Below are positions 35,825 to 44,549 of a DNA stretch of 64,000 nt, piece after piece. This stretch comes from Cellulosimicrobium sp. ES-005 (GTDB taxonomy: Bacteria; Actinomycetota; Actinomycetes; Actinomycetales; Cellulomonadaceae): NCBI RefSeq assembly GCF_040448685.1, contig NZ_CP159290.1, positions 2,728,001 to 2,792,000 on the forward strand, written 5' to 3'. How positions within the stretch are numbered: the stretch's first letter is position 1; every line of letters begins with the position of its first letter. The notes beneath the pieces were generated by a model, which had not been told where the DNA came from, ran no database searches, and was given only the letters and a program-made list of their open reading frames with translations. The position numbers and the translations under genes are program-made.

Positions 35825-37300
35825 TCAGGCCGCGGGCGGCCGGGGCCGGTCCGCGACCGTGGCGAGCAGGTCGTAGTAGGGGGCGTCGATCGTCGCGGGC
35901 ACGTCGCGGGGCGGGACGACGTCGAGCACCTCGGGCACCCACGACGCGGCGACTCCCGCCACGGTGGTGCCCTCGAGGACGGCGACGGCCTGGACGCACG
36001 CCCCGCGCGCCGTCGCCTCGGGGGCCGCACGACGCACGACGGGGCGGCCGAGGGCGTCGGCGAGGACCTGCCGGTACGCGAGCGACCGGGCGCCGCCGCC
36101 GTTGACGACGACCTCCCCGCTCGTGTCGACGCCCACCCGCTCGAGCGCGCGGGCCGCCCCGACCAGGCCGGCGACGACACCCTCGAACGCGGCCAGCGCG
36201 AGGTCCTCCCGCGTGGTCTCTCCGGTGATCCCGCCGAGCACGCCGGTCGCGCCCGGTCGCCGCGGGGTGCGCTCGCCGTCGAGGTAGGCGACGAGCGTCG
36301 GCCGCTCTCCCCGGACGGGGGCGGCGAGCGCGAGGCGTTCGAGGGTCGCGTGGTCGACGTCGAGGAGCCGCGCGAAGGTGTCGGTGACCTTGGCGGCGTT
36401 GAGCGTGCACGCGAGCGGCAGATACCCGCCGGTCGCGTCGCACACGGAGTCGACCGTGCCGAGGGGGTCGACGACGGACGTGCGGCGCGGGCTGAGGACG
36501 ACGCCGGACGTCCCGAGCGAGACCCCGAGGTCGCCCTCGACGAGGCCGAGCCCGACGGCGGCGAGGTGCTGGTCTCCCCCGCCCGGACCGACGACGACGC
36601 CCGGCCGGAGCCCGAGCTCGGCGGCGACGTCCGGCCGCACGGTCCCGGCCGGGGTGTCGGGACCGAGGACGGTCGGGAGGACGTCCTCCCAGCCGACGTC
36701 CGGCGAGACGAAGCGGTCCAGCAGCTCGGGCCGCCAGACGCCGCGGTGGACGTCGAGGTAGCCGGTCCCGGCGGCGTCGGACCGGTCGGTGACCGTCGAC
36801 CCGGTGAGCCGGTAGGTGAGGTAGTCGTGCGGCACGAGGACGTGCGCGACGCGCCCGAGGAGCGCGGGGTCGATCTCCGCCACGTGCGCGAGCTTCATGA
36901 TCGTCAGGGCGGACGACGGCGCCATACCGACGTCCTGCATCCACCGCTCGAGCCCGTACTCCTCGGCGATCCGCGCCGCCGCCGGGCCCGCCGTCGTGTC
37001 GTTCCACAGCGGCGCGGGAGCCAGGGGCTCCCCGCTCCGGTCCAGGAGCACGAGCCCGTGGCACTGGGCGCCGACGGCGAGCGCGACGACCTGCGTCGGG
37101 TCGGCGTCGGCGTCGCGCAGCGCGCCCGAGAACGCCGCCCGGAACGCGGCCCACCAGTCCCGCGGGTCCTGCCGGCTGACCGGAGGCGCGGTGCGGGGAT
37201 GGGGGGCCGACGCGGTCCCGACGAGCGCGCCGTCGTCCCGGCGGCGCAGCTCGACGGTGCAGGACTGGGTCGAGGAGTCGACCCCTGCGACAAGGTCCAT
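35825..37300 (-). CDS. FGGY-family carbohydrate kinase (xylulokinase-like)
   Basis: A 491-residue ATP-dependent sugar kinase. N-terminal domain: VAGVDSSTQSCTVEL, QCHGLVLLD, LWNDTTAGPAA, then SDAAGTGYLDVHRGVW. The catalytic Asp is in VVGPGGGDQHLAAVGLG. The C-terminal signature VVVNGGGARSLAYRQVLADALGRPV matches the xylulokinase subgroup. It probably phosphorylates the ketose or polyol brought in by the adjacent transporter. It begins 2 bases after the SIS gene stop. Confidence 0.9.
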   Translation of the reverse strand: MDLVAGVDSSTQSCTVELRRRDDGALVGTASAPHPRTAPPVSRQDPRDWWAAFRAAFSGALRDADADPTQVVALAVGAQCHGLVLLDRSGEPLAPAPLWNDTTAGPAAARIAEEYGLERWMQDVGMAPSSALTIMKLAHVAEIDPALLGRVAHVLVPHDYLTYRLTGSTVTDRSDAAGTGYLDVHRGVWRPELLDRFVSPDVGWEDVLPTVLGPDTPAGTVRPDVAAELGLRPGVVVGPGGGDQHLAAVGLGLVEGDLGVSLGTSGVVLSPRRTSVVDPLGTVDSVCDATGGYLPLACTLNAAKVTDTFARLLDVDHATLERLALAAPVRGERPTLVAYLDGERTPRRPGATGVLGGITGETTREDLALAAFEGVVAGLVGAARALERVGVDTSGEVVVNGGGARSLAYRQVLADALGRPVVRRAAPEATARGACVQAVAVLEGTTVAGVAASWVPEVLDVVPPRDVPATIDAPYYDLLATVADRPRPPAA

Positions 37301-37302
37301 GG

Positions 37303-37962
37303 CTACTTCCAGTAGGGCTCGAGGGGCGGCAGCTCCTGGGGCGCCTCGTCGATCTTGCCGACCGCCCCGGAGGGGTGCGAGTGCAGGACGTTCGCCCACG
37401 AGTACCCGCGCATCCGCATGAGGACCACGGCGAGCGCGTCGCCCCACGCTGCCGTCACGAGGGTAGATCCCATCGCGATGACCTCGCCGGGGTCGATCCC
37501 CGGGATCATCGTCAGCTCGACCACGACGTCCGCGTTCCGCGCGAGGCGCGAGGAGGCGTCCGCCGTGACCGCGACGACCGTGTCGACGCCACGCTCCTTG
37601 GCGCGCACGACCAGGTCGTTGATCTCGTCGCTCCCGCCCCCGCGCGAGATCGCGACGAGGATGTCGCCCGGGGCCATCGCGCCCATCGTGCCGTGCAGCG
37701 CGTCCGCGCCCGAGATGAACACCGACGGGGTGCCGGACACGGAGAGCAGGTGCGCCATGCGGCGCGCGACCGCGCCGGACGTGCCGGCCCCGGTGACGAA
37801 GACCTTGCCCGTGCACTCGTACACCCGCTGGACCACGTCCAGGAACACGTCGCCCAGGTCGGTCACGCTCGCGGCGACCCCCTGCGCCTCGTGCGCGACG
37901 ACGGCCCGGGCGGTCTCGAGCACGGCGGCACGGCGTCGCGTCGTGGTGTCGGGGATGGTCAT
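37303..37962 (-). CDS. SIS-domain sugar-phosphate isomerase
   Basis: A 219-residue single-SIS protein, ATG 37962 after GAGGAG. The sugar-phosphate site is GKVFVTGAGTSGAVARRMAHLL, with further contacts in GDILVAISRGGGSDEIN and ELTMIPGIDPGEVIAMGSTL. It resembles 6-phospho-3-hexuloisomerase and related aldose/ketose phosphate isomerases. Clustered with a kinase, an aldolase and (divergently) an RPE-like epimerase, it most likely acts on the phosphorylated sugar. An etherase role like MurQ is less likely because the motif spacing differs. Confidence 0.85.
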   Translation of the reverse strand: MTIPDTTTRRRAAVLETARAVVAHEAQGVAASVTDLGDVFLDVVQRVYECTGKVFVTGAGTSGAVARRMAHLLSVSGTPSVFISGADALHGTMGAMAPGDILVAISRGGGSDEINDLVVRAKERGVDTVVAVTADASSRLARNADVVVELTMIPGIDPGEVIAMGSTLVTAAWGDALAVVLMRMRGYSWANVLHSHPSGAVGKIDEAPQELPPLEPYWK

Positions 37963-37994
37963 GGGTACTCCTCGTCCAGGGGTTCTCGGTGTGG

Positions 37995-39554
37995 TCACGC
38001 GGCGCTCCAGGCCGCGTGCCGCAGGTCCACGGAGGACAGCTCGCCGGCCGCGACGACGTCGCCGTCGCACCGGCCCTCCGTGAGGGTGACGACGTCGTCC
38101 GCGAGCTCGAGGATCTCCTCCTCCTCGCTGGACACGACGACGACCGTGAGCCCGTCGTCGTGCGCGAGCGAGCGCAGGAGCCGGTGGATCTCGGTCTTGA
38201 CGCCGATGTCGACGCCCTTGGTGGGCTCGTCGAGCAGCAGCACGCGCGGCGCCTGCGCCAGGACGCGGGCGAGCAGCACCTTCTGCTGGTTGCCGCCGGA
38301 CAGGCGCTCGACGGGGCCCTCGCGGTCCCCGCGGACCTGCATGCGGTCCATGAGGGCCGTCGCCTCGCGGCGCATGCGTCGCTTGTCGAGCAGGCCGAGC
38401 CGGCGGTACCGGTCGAGGACCGGGAGGACGACGTTCGTCGTCGCGTCCAGCCCGCCGACGATGCCGTCGACCTTGCGCTCCTCGGTCAGGTAGACGAGCC
38501 CGCGCCGCTGGGCCTCGGCGGGGGTCGCGGGCCGGTACGGCGCGCCGTCGAGCTCGATGCTCCCGGCCAGGACCTTGTCGAGGCCGACGAGCGTGCGCAG
38601 CAGCTCGGTGCGGCCGGCGCCGATGAGCCCGTAGACGCCCAGCACGCGGCCGGGGCGGGCCGTGAGGCTGACGTCGGCGAGCGCGGGCGTGCGCAGGTTC
38701 CGCACCACGAGGGACGGGCGGGCGCCCGCGTCGAGCGGGACGACGTCGGTGCGGCGCGCCGCCTCCGTGACCCCGCCCGTCGAGGCGACGGCCTCGTCCC
38801 CGGCGATCGCGTGCACGACCGCCTGCCGGTCGACCGTGCCGGCCGGGCCGGCGATGCGGACCTCGCCGTCGACGAGCGCGACGACGTGGTCGGCGACCGC
38901 GTAGAGCTCGTCGAGCTTGTGGTCGACGAGCAGGATCCCGAGGCCCTCGGTGCGGGCCAGGTCGCGCACGGTCTCGAGGAACCGCTCGACCTGCCCGCCC
39001 TCGAGGCTCGTCGTCGGCTCGTCGAGCAGCAGGTAGCGCGCGTCGCGCGCCACGGCCACCGCGATCTCGAGGAGCTGGCGGGTCGCGACGGGGTAGGCGC
39101 CGAGCTTGCGGTCGACGTCCACCGCGAGGCCGAACCGGTCCGCGAGCGCGCGGGACTGCTCGCGCATGGCGCGCCGGTCGAGCGCTCCCCCGCGCGTCAG
39201 CTCACGACCGAGGAACACGTTCTGCGTGACCGTGAGGTTCGGCAGGAGCGACAGCTCCTGGTAGACGGTGGAGATGCCCGCGTCGAGCGCGGCCGTCGGG
39301 GAGCCCTGGGGCAGCGCGTGGCCGTCCACGGTCACCGTGCCCTCGTCGGCGGGGTGCGCGCCGGCGAGGACGCGGAGCAGCGTCGACTTGCCGGCACCGT
39401 TGTGCCCGACGAGCCCGGTGACCGTGCCCGCCGCGAGCGTCAGGTCGATGCCCTTGAGCACCCGCACGTGCGAGAAGCTCTTGACGATCCCGCTGGCCCG
39501 CAGGGCGCCGCGCTCGGCGGCGCCCCGCGGGACCGACGTCGTGCCGTCGGTCAT
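37995..39554 (-). CDS. Sugar ABC transporter ATPase with two ABC domains (RbsA/XylG type)
   Basis: A 519-residue protein of two fused ATPase domains. Domain 1 has Walker A GHNGAGKST and Walker B LLLDEPTTSLEG. Domain 2 has the degenerate P-loop GLIGAGRTELL usual in this group, the signature LSGGNQQKVLLARVL and LLLDEPTKGVDI. It energises the carbohydrate-uptake-2 transporter with the two following subunits. It begins one base after the binding-protein stop. Confidence 0.94.
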   Translation of the reverse strand: MTDGTTSVPRGAAERGALRASGIVKSFSHVRVLKGIDLTLAAGTVTGLVGHNGAGKSTLLRVLAGAHPADEGTVTVDGHALPQGSPTAALDAGISTVYQELSLLPNLTVTQNVFLGRELTRGGALDRRAMREQSRALADRFGLAVDVDRKLGAYPVATRQLLEIAVAVARDARYLLLDEPTTSLEGGQVERFLETVRDLARTEGLGILLVDHKLDELYAVADHVVALVDGEVRIAGPAGTVDRQAVVHAIAGDEAVASTGGVTEAARRTDVVPLDAGARPSLVVRNLRTPALADVSLTARPGRVLGVYGLIGAGRTELLRTLVGLDKVLAGSIELDGAPYRPATPAEAQRRGLVYLTEERKVDGIVGGLDATTNVVLPVLDRYRRLGLLDKRRMRREATALMDRMQVRGDREGPVERLSGGNQQKVLLARVLAQAPRVLLLDEPTKGVDIGVKTEIHRLLRSLAHDDGLTVVVVSSEEEEILELADDVVTLTEGRCDGDVVAAGELSSVDLRHAAWSAA

Positions 39555-39555
39555 G

Positions 39556-40560
39556 TCAGCCGACCTCCCCCGGCGCAGGGGTCTCGCCGACGGTGAACGC
39601 CTTGAGCGGCAGGAGGATCTCCGGCTCGACGTCCTCGCCGTCGACGTACGCGCGGATCTGCTCGGTCACCTGGGTGCCGTAGCTCTCCGGCTCCTGCGCG
39701 ACGCAGCCGCGGTACACCTCGGTGAGCGGCTCCTCGGAGGCGCAGAACCCGTAGAGCGCGACGTCGGTGCGGTTGCCCAGCGCCTGCAGCGCGCCGTAGA
39801 CGGCGGGGCCGGTCGAGGCCCAGATGACGTTGATGTCCTGGTTGCCCTGGAGCATCTCGCCCGTGACGCGCAGCGAGTCGTCGGGCTTGACGTTGCCGTC
39901 GACCTTGGCGACGACCTCCGCGTTCGGGTTCGCCGACACCGCGTCGGTGAAGCCCTCGTCACGGATGACGACCGGGCGCTCGTCGGGCTCGGTGATGAAG
40001 CCGATGCTCAGCGCGGCGTCGGCGCCGAGATCCTCGAGGACCTTCTCGCCCATCGCGCGGCCGCCCGCCTCGTTGTCCGCGCCGAGGTACTGGACGATCG
40101 TCGCGCCCTGGGCGGCGAGCGCGTCCTCGTCGACGATGACGTTCACGGTGAAGACGGGCACGCCGGCGTCGTTCGCCGCCTTGACGATCCCCGCGGCGGG
40201 CTCCGACTTCACGGGGTTCAGCGCGAGCGCGCACGGGTCCTTCTGCAGCATGGCCTCGACCTGGGCGAGCTGCTGGGCGTCGTCGTCGTTCGCGACCTGG
40301 ACCTCGACGTCGAACCCGTTGGCGGCGCCGCCGTCCTCGAAGCCCTGCTTCATGGCCACGTAGTACGGGTTGGTGAGGTTCGGGAGGCTGACCGCGACGT
40401 ACGGGTTCTCCCCGTCGCAGGACGCGGGCAGGGTGGTCTCGGCCTGGTCGGTCGAGCCGCTCCCGCTCGTGTCGCCGGTGCCGGTGTCGACGGCGGAGCA
40501 GGCGCCCGCGAGGGCGAGGGCGGTCACGGCGAGGGCCGAGACGATGATCTTGCGTCGCAT
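39556..40560 (-). CDS. Sugar-binding lipoprotein (RbsB-like, periplasmic-binding family 4)
   Basis: A 334-residue binding protein, ATG 40560 after AAGGAG. The signal is RRKIIVSALAVTALALAGAC with lipid-modified Cys21. The mature part follows the RbsB fold: VAVSLPNLTNPYYVAMKQGFEDG, DDDAQQLAQVEAMLQKDPCALALNPV, VQYLGADNEAGGRAMGEKVLEDLG. It determines the specificity of the transporter, probably for a pentose, hexose or polyol. Unusually the binding protein lies between permease and ATPase genes. Confidence 0.93.
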   Translation of the reverse strand: MRRKIIVSALAVTALALAGACSAVDTGTGDTSGSGSTDQAETTLPASCDGENPYVAVSLPNLTNPYYVAMKQGFEDGGAANGFDVEVQVANDDDAQQLAQVEAMLQKDPCALALNPVKSEPAAGIVKAANDAGVPVFTVNVIVDEDALAAQGATIVQYLGADNEAGGRAMGEKVLEDLGADAALSIGFITEPDERPVVIRDEGFTDAVSANPNAEVVAKVDGNVKPDDSLRVTGEMLQGNQDINVIWASTGPAVYGALQALGNRTDVALYGFCASEEPLTEVYRGCVAQEPESYGTQVTEQIRAYVDGEDVEPEILLPLKAFTVGETPAPGEVG

Positions 40561-40586
40561 GAGTACTCTCCTTCGAGCGGTGGGGG

Positions 40587-41591
40587 TCAGGACGTGGCGC
40601 GCTCGGCGCGACGTGGTTGGAGGAGCTGGAGGAAGAGGCGGCCTCTCCCCCCGGTGGTCGAGAGCGAGCGGCGGTAGGTGTCGAGGCTGACGCCGGCGAG
40701 GATGATCACGCCGATGACGAGCGGCTGCCAGAAGCTGTCGACGCCGACGACGTTCATGCCGTTCGAGACGGTCGCGATGAGCACCGCACCGAGCAGCGCG
40801 CCGCCGATCGAGCCGACCCCGCCGAACAGGCTCACCCCGCCGACCACCGCGGCGGCGATCGAGTAGAAGAGCTCGTTGCCCGAGCCGGCGGACGGGTAGC
40901 CGACCATGAGGCGCGAGGTCGTCACGACGCCGGCGAGCGCGGCGCACAGTCCGGAGACCGCGTAGACGAAGAGGGTGGTGCGCCCGGTGTGGATGCCCGC
41001 GAGGCGCGCCGTCTCCTTGTTGCCGCCGAGCGCGTAGATGTGGACGCCCGTGCTCGTGCGCGCCAGGAGGACGCTGAAGACGACGGCGACGAGCGCCACG
41101 ATGAGGATCGGCGTCGGGATCCCGAAGATCCCGCCGCGCCCGAGGAAGGCGAACATCGGGTCGCGCACCGTGACCGACGCCGCGCCCGTGAGGATCATGG
41201 GGATGCTCCCGGCGATGCCGAACATCGAGAACGTCGCGATGAACGGGGGCAGGCGCAGGTAGTGCACGAAGACCCCGTTGACGAGGCCGACCGCGACGCC
41301 GACGACGAGCGCGAGGACCGTGGCGGCCCACCAGGGCAGCCCCGCCTGCATCCCGAGCGCTGCGGCCATGCCCGTGAGGGCGAGGTTGGACCCCGTCGAG
41401 AGGTCGATGCCACCGGTGAGCAGCACGAAGGTCTGGCCCAGCGCGAGCAGCGCCACCACGGCACCGTTCAGCAGCAGGACCTCGAAGTTCCCGGCGGTGC
41501 GGAAGTTCGGGGACAGCAGACTCATCACCACCACCACGAGGACCAAGATCCCCGCGATCCCGACCTCGTCAGGGACGCGTCGTCGCGACAT
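40587..41591 (-). CDS. Sugar ABC transporter permease (RbsC-like)
   Basis: A 334-residue permease with eight to ten hydrophobic segments. The family signature is LALGQTFVLLTGGIDLSTGSNLAL early, and HIYALGGNKETARLAGI in the coupling loop. The C-terminus is basic. It is the first gene of the minus-strand operon, so transcription starts in the regulatory gap that holds the three palindromes. Confidence 0.93.
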   Translation of the reverse strand: MSRRRVPDEVGIAGILVLVVVVMSLLSPNFRTAGNFEVLLLNGAVVALLALGQTFVLLTGGIDLSTGSNLALTGMAAALGMQAGLPWWAATVLALVVGVAVGLVNGVFVHYLRLPPFIATFSMFGIAGSIPMILTGAASVTVRDPMFAFLGRGGIFGIPTPILIVALVAVVFSVLLARTSTGVHIYALGGNKETARLAGIHTGRTTLFVYAVSGLCAALAGVVTTSRLMVGYPSAGSGNELFYSIAAAVVGGVSLFGGVGSIGGALLGAVLIATVSNGMNVVGVDSFWQPLVIGVIILAGVSLDTYRRSLSTTGGRGRLFLQLLQPRRAERATS

Positions 41592-41612
41592 GTACTTCTC
41601 GCCTCCTTGCGA

Positions 41613-41729
41613 TGCTCATATGAGCACTCGATTGCTCGTATGTCGATAGTATGAACACCACGAGGCCACAAGCAACGCGCCTCGATCACAGATCGGTAAC
41701 ACATGCGCAGACGAGCGCTCAGATGAGCA
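41613..41729. promoter_or_regulatory. Three SorC-type operator palindromes in divergent promoter
   Basis: Box 1 TGCTCATATGAGCA (41613-41626) is a perfect 14-bp palindrome. Box 2 TGCTCGTATGTCGA (41633-41646) is a degenerate copy exactly 20 bases on, two helical turns. Box 3 CGCTCAGATGAGCA (41716-41729) matches box 1 at 12 of 14 positions and ends three bases before the SorC start. The layout allows one regulator to control both operons, with looping between boxes. Confidence 0.7.
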
Positions 41730-41732
41730 AGA

Positions 41733-42692
41733 ATGGGTGACATGACGGACTTCTCGCGCCACGAGCTCGCACACGTGGCCCGCCGCTACTACGTGGACTC
41801 GGCCTCCAAGGTCGAGATCGGCGAGGAGCTCGGCGTCTCACGGTTCAAGGTCGCCCGGATGCTCGAGCAGGCGCTCGAGGCCGGGATCGTGACCATCACC
41901 ATCGACGACGCCGGCGTCGTCGACCCGGCCCTCTCCGCGCGTCTGCGCTCGCACCTCGGCCTGGACGAGTGCCTCGTGGTCCAGGGCCGCGACACCGTGC
42001 CCGAGCTGCGCGAGGACGTCGGCGCGGCCGCCGCGGAGCTGCTCACCCGGTCCCTGCGCCCGGGGAACACCCTCGGCTTCGCCTGGGGGCGGACGCTCAC
42101 CGCCATGACGGAGCGCCTCACCGCGCTGCCGCCCGTCACGGTCGTCCAGCTCACGGGCGCGGTCGGCTCCGACCTCTCCGACTCCCCCGTCGAGGTGATC
42201 CGCCGCGTCTCCCTGCGCGCCGGGGGCGACGCGCACGCGATCTTCGCGCCGCTGGTCGTGGAGGACGCCGCGACCGCGGCCACGCTGCGCCGCCAGCCCG
42301 ACATCGCCCGTGCGCTCTCGCTCTTCGACCGGGTCGACGTCGCGGTCGTCGCGATCGGGTCGTGGGACCCGCCGATCTCCCAGCTCCGCGAGGTCCTCGG
42401 GCGCGACGAGCGGGACGACCTCACCGCGCGCGGGGTCCGCGCCGAGATCGCCGGCATCCTCCTCACCGCCGAGGGGGACCTCGTCCCCGACTTCGCCGAG
42501 CGGTGCCTCTCGATCTCCGCACGCCAGCTCGCCCGCGTGCCCAAGGTGATCGCCGTCGCCGCCGAGCACGAGAAGGCGGCCGCGGTCCACGCCGTCACCC
42601 GGTCGGGCCTCGTCTCCGCCCTCGTCACCGAGCAGCGCTGCGCCGAGGCCCTGCTCGACCTCCCGCCCGTCGCGCGCGGCACGGGCCGATGA
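41733..42692 (+). CDS. SorC/DeoR-family sugar-responsive regulator
   Basis: About 319 residues; ATG 41733 and ATG 41742 are both possible. The HTH is at about 18-50 (YYVDSASKVEIGEELGVSRFKVARMLEQALEAGIV). The sugar-phosphate effector domain follows (ELLTRSLRPGNTLGFAWGRTLTAM, VVAIGSWDPPISQL, AEIAGILLTAEGDLV). SorC proteins respond to phosphorylated sugars made by their own pathway, which fits a kinase in the divergent operon. It overlaps the RPE-like gene by four bases. Confidence 0.9.
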   Translation: MGDMTDFSRHELAHVARRYYVDSASKVEIGEELGVSRFKVARMLEQALEAGIVTITIDDAGVVDPALSARLRSHLGLDECLVVQGRDTVPELREDVGAAAAELLTRSLRPGNTLGFAWGRTLTAMTERLTALPPVTVVQLTGAVGSDLSDSPVEVIRRVSLRAGGDAHAIFAPLVVEDAATAATLRRQPDIARALSLFDRVDVAVVAIGSWDPPISQLREVLGRDERDDLTARGVRAEIAGILLTAEGDLVPDFAERCLSISARQLARVPKVIAVAAEHEKAAAVHAVTRSGLVSALVTEQRCAEALLDLPPVARGTGR

Positions 42693-43351
42693 GCGCCCCC
42701 CGCACCCGCGTCGCCGCCTCGTTCTGGTCCACGCCGCGCGACCGCGTCGCCGCGGAGGCCGACCGGCTCGCCCGGGCCGGGCTCCGCACCGTCCACTGGG
42801 ACCGTACCGACGGGCGCTACGCCGCGGCGGGCGGTTTCACCGCCGCGGAGGCGTCCGCCGTGACCGCCGGCAGCGGGCTGGCCGCCGAGGCGCACCTCAT
42901 GGTCGAGGAGCCGCTGCGCGAGGTCGACCGCTGGACCGACTTCTGCGAGCTCGTCGTCGTCCACGCCGGGACGCGCGACTGGCGCGCCGCGCTCGACCGC
43001 GTCCGCGCCCGGGGCGCGCGTGCCGGCGTCGCGCTCTCGCCCGGCGTCGAGGTGCCGGAGGTCGAGCCCGGGACCGACGTCCTCGTCATGTCGATCACCC
43101 CCGGCCACGCCGGGTCGACGTTCCAGGTCGACGCGCTCGCCACGGTCGGGCAGGTCGCCGCCCCGGGTCACGCCGTCGGCCTGGACGGCGGCGTCACGCG
43201 CTCGATCATCCCGCGGGCGCTCCGCGCCGGGGCCACGTGGCTCGTGTCCGGGACGGACCTCGTCGCGAGCAAGGACCCGCACGGGTGGCTCACGGCGGCG
43301 CGCGCGACCGGAGTCGCTCCGCGGCGCGACGAGGACGTAGGAGCCGGATGA
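42689..43351 (+). CDS. Ribulose-phosphate 3-epimerase-like protein
   Basis: A 220-residue TIM-barrel protein. All four metal ligands of the RPE family are kept: His and Asp in TVHWDRTDG, His in AEAHLMVEEP, Asp in GLDGGVTRSI. Phosphate-binding segments are LVMSITPGHAGSTF and WLVSGTDLVAS. Overall sequence is diverged from housekeeping RPE, so a different ketose phosphate (as in allulose-6-phosphate 3-epimerase) is likely. Its start overlaps the SorC stop and its end overlaps the LacI start by four bases each. Confidence 0.8.
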   Translation: MSAPRTRVAASFWSTPRDRVAAEADRLARAGLRTVHWDRTDGRYAAAGGFTAAEASAVTAGSGLAAEAHLMVEEPLREVDRWTDFCELVVVHAGTRDWRAALDRVRARGARAGVALSPGVEVPEVEPGTDVLVMSITPGHAGSTFQVDALATVGQVAAPGHAVGLDGGVTRSIIPRALRAGATWLVSGTDLVASKDPHGWLTAARATGVAPRRDEDVGAG

Positions 43352-44364
43352 GCACCGCGCAGCCCGGTCGACGGAACGTCCCGCTCGCCGCCGTCGCGGC
43401 CGAGGCAGGGGTGTCCGTCCCGACCGTGTCGAAGGTGCTCAACGCGCGCGCGGACGTCTCGGCGGCGACGCGCGAGCGCGTCGCCGAGGTCCTGCGGCGC
43501 CACGGCTACGAGATCCGGCCTCCCGCGGCCAGGCGGACGGGACTCGTCGACGTCCGCATCGTCGACTTCGAGGGTCCCTGGTCCGAGGCGGTGGTGCGCG
43601 GCGCGGTCGCCGAGGCGCGGCGCCTGGGCCTGGACGTCGTGCTGTCCGTGGAGCTGGACCCCGACGACTGCGGCGCCTGGGTCCGGCACGCGCTGACCCG
43701 GGGCACCGACGGGCTCGTGAGCGTCGTCGCGGTACCCGACCCCGAGGCGCGCGCGACGCTCGCGGCCGCCAGGGTCCCGCTCGTCGTCGTCGACCCGCGA
43801 CGACGCCCGCCCGAGGACGTGCTCAGCGTGGGCGCCGCGAACTTCCAGGGGGCGCTCGAGGCGACCGCGCACCTGCTGGCGCTCGGGCACCGGCGCATCG
43901 CGACGATCACCGGCGTCCCGGAGCAGGACAACGCGATCGCGCGGCTCGCCGGCTACCGCGCCGCGATGATCCAGGCGGGCGTGCCCGTCGACGACGACCT
44001 GGTCTGCCTGAGCACGTACGGCGTCCCCGCGGGTTACGAGGGGACGCAGCGCCTGCTGGCCCGCGACGACCCCCCGACCGCGATCTTCGCGTGCAGCGAC
44101 GACACGGCGCTCGGCGCGCTGCGGGCGCTGCGGGAGGCGGGGCTGTCCGTGCCGGGCGACGTCTCGCTCGTCGGGTTCGACGACCTCCCCGTCGCGCCCT
44201 GGACCGACCCGCCGCTCACCACCGTCCGCCAGCCGCTCGTCGAGATGGGCGCGTCGGCCGTCGGGCTCGTCCACCGCGCGCGCACCGCGAGCGGGCACAC
44301 GCTGCGCACCGAGCTCGCGACGAGCCTCGTCGTCCGGGAGTCCACCGCTCCGCCGCGGTCGTGA
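43348..44364 (+). CDS. LacI-family transcriptional regulator
   Basis: A 338-residue regulator. The N-terminal HTH is PLAAVAAEAGVSVPTVSKVLNARADVSAATRERV. The periplasmic-binding-like domain includes RIATITGVPEQDNAIARLAGYRAA, PTAIFACSDDTALGALRAL and VSLVGFDDLPVAPWTDPPLTTVRQP. It is coupled to SorC and the epimerase, so the locus is under two sugar sensors. It may instead act on the convergent GH144-like gene, whose promoter has a LacI-like palindrome. Confidence 0.92.
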   Translation: MSTAQPGRRNVPLAAVAAEAGVSVPTVSKVLNARADVSAATRERVAEVLRRHGYEIRPPAARRTGLVDVRIVDFEGPWSEAVVRGAVAEARRLGLDVVLSVELDPDDCGAWVRHALTRGTDGLVSVVAVPDPEARATLAAARVPLVVVDPRRRPPEDVLSVGAANFQGALEATAHLLALGHRRIATITGVPEQDNAIARLAGYRAAMIQAGVPVDDDLVCLSTYGVPAGYEGTQRLLARDDPPTAIFACSDDTALGALRALREAGLSVPGDVSLVGFDDLPVAPWTDPPLTTVRQPLVEMGASAVGLVHRARTASGHTLRTELATSLVVRESTAPPRS

Positions 44365-44481
44365 GACGGCCGTGGCGCGCGGTGCTGACGTGCGGTCCCG
44401 ACGTGCGAGCCTGACGCGGCCTGGGGCGGTCCTGACGCGTGCCCCGGACGCATGCGCCCGGGGCACGCCGGGACCACGACG

Positions 44482-44514
44482 GACGGGAGGGACGCGGTCC
44501 GCGTCCCTCCCGTC
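44482..44514. terminator. Bidirectional terminator between LacI and GH144-like genes
   Basis: GACGGGAGGGACGC (44482-44495) and its exact inverse (44501-44514) form a 14-bp stem around GGTCC between the two convergent genes. Confidence 0.8.
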
Positions 44515-44549
44515 GTCGCGTGCCGGTCGACCGGCGAGCAGGCGGCCGG

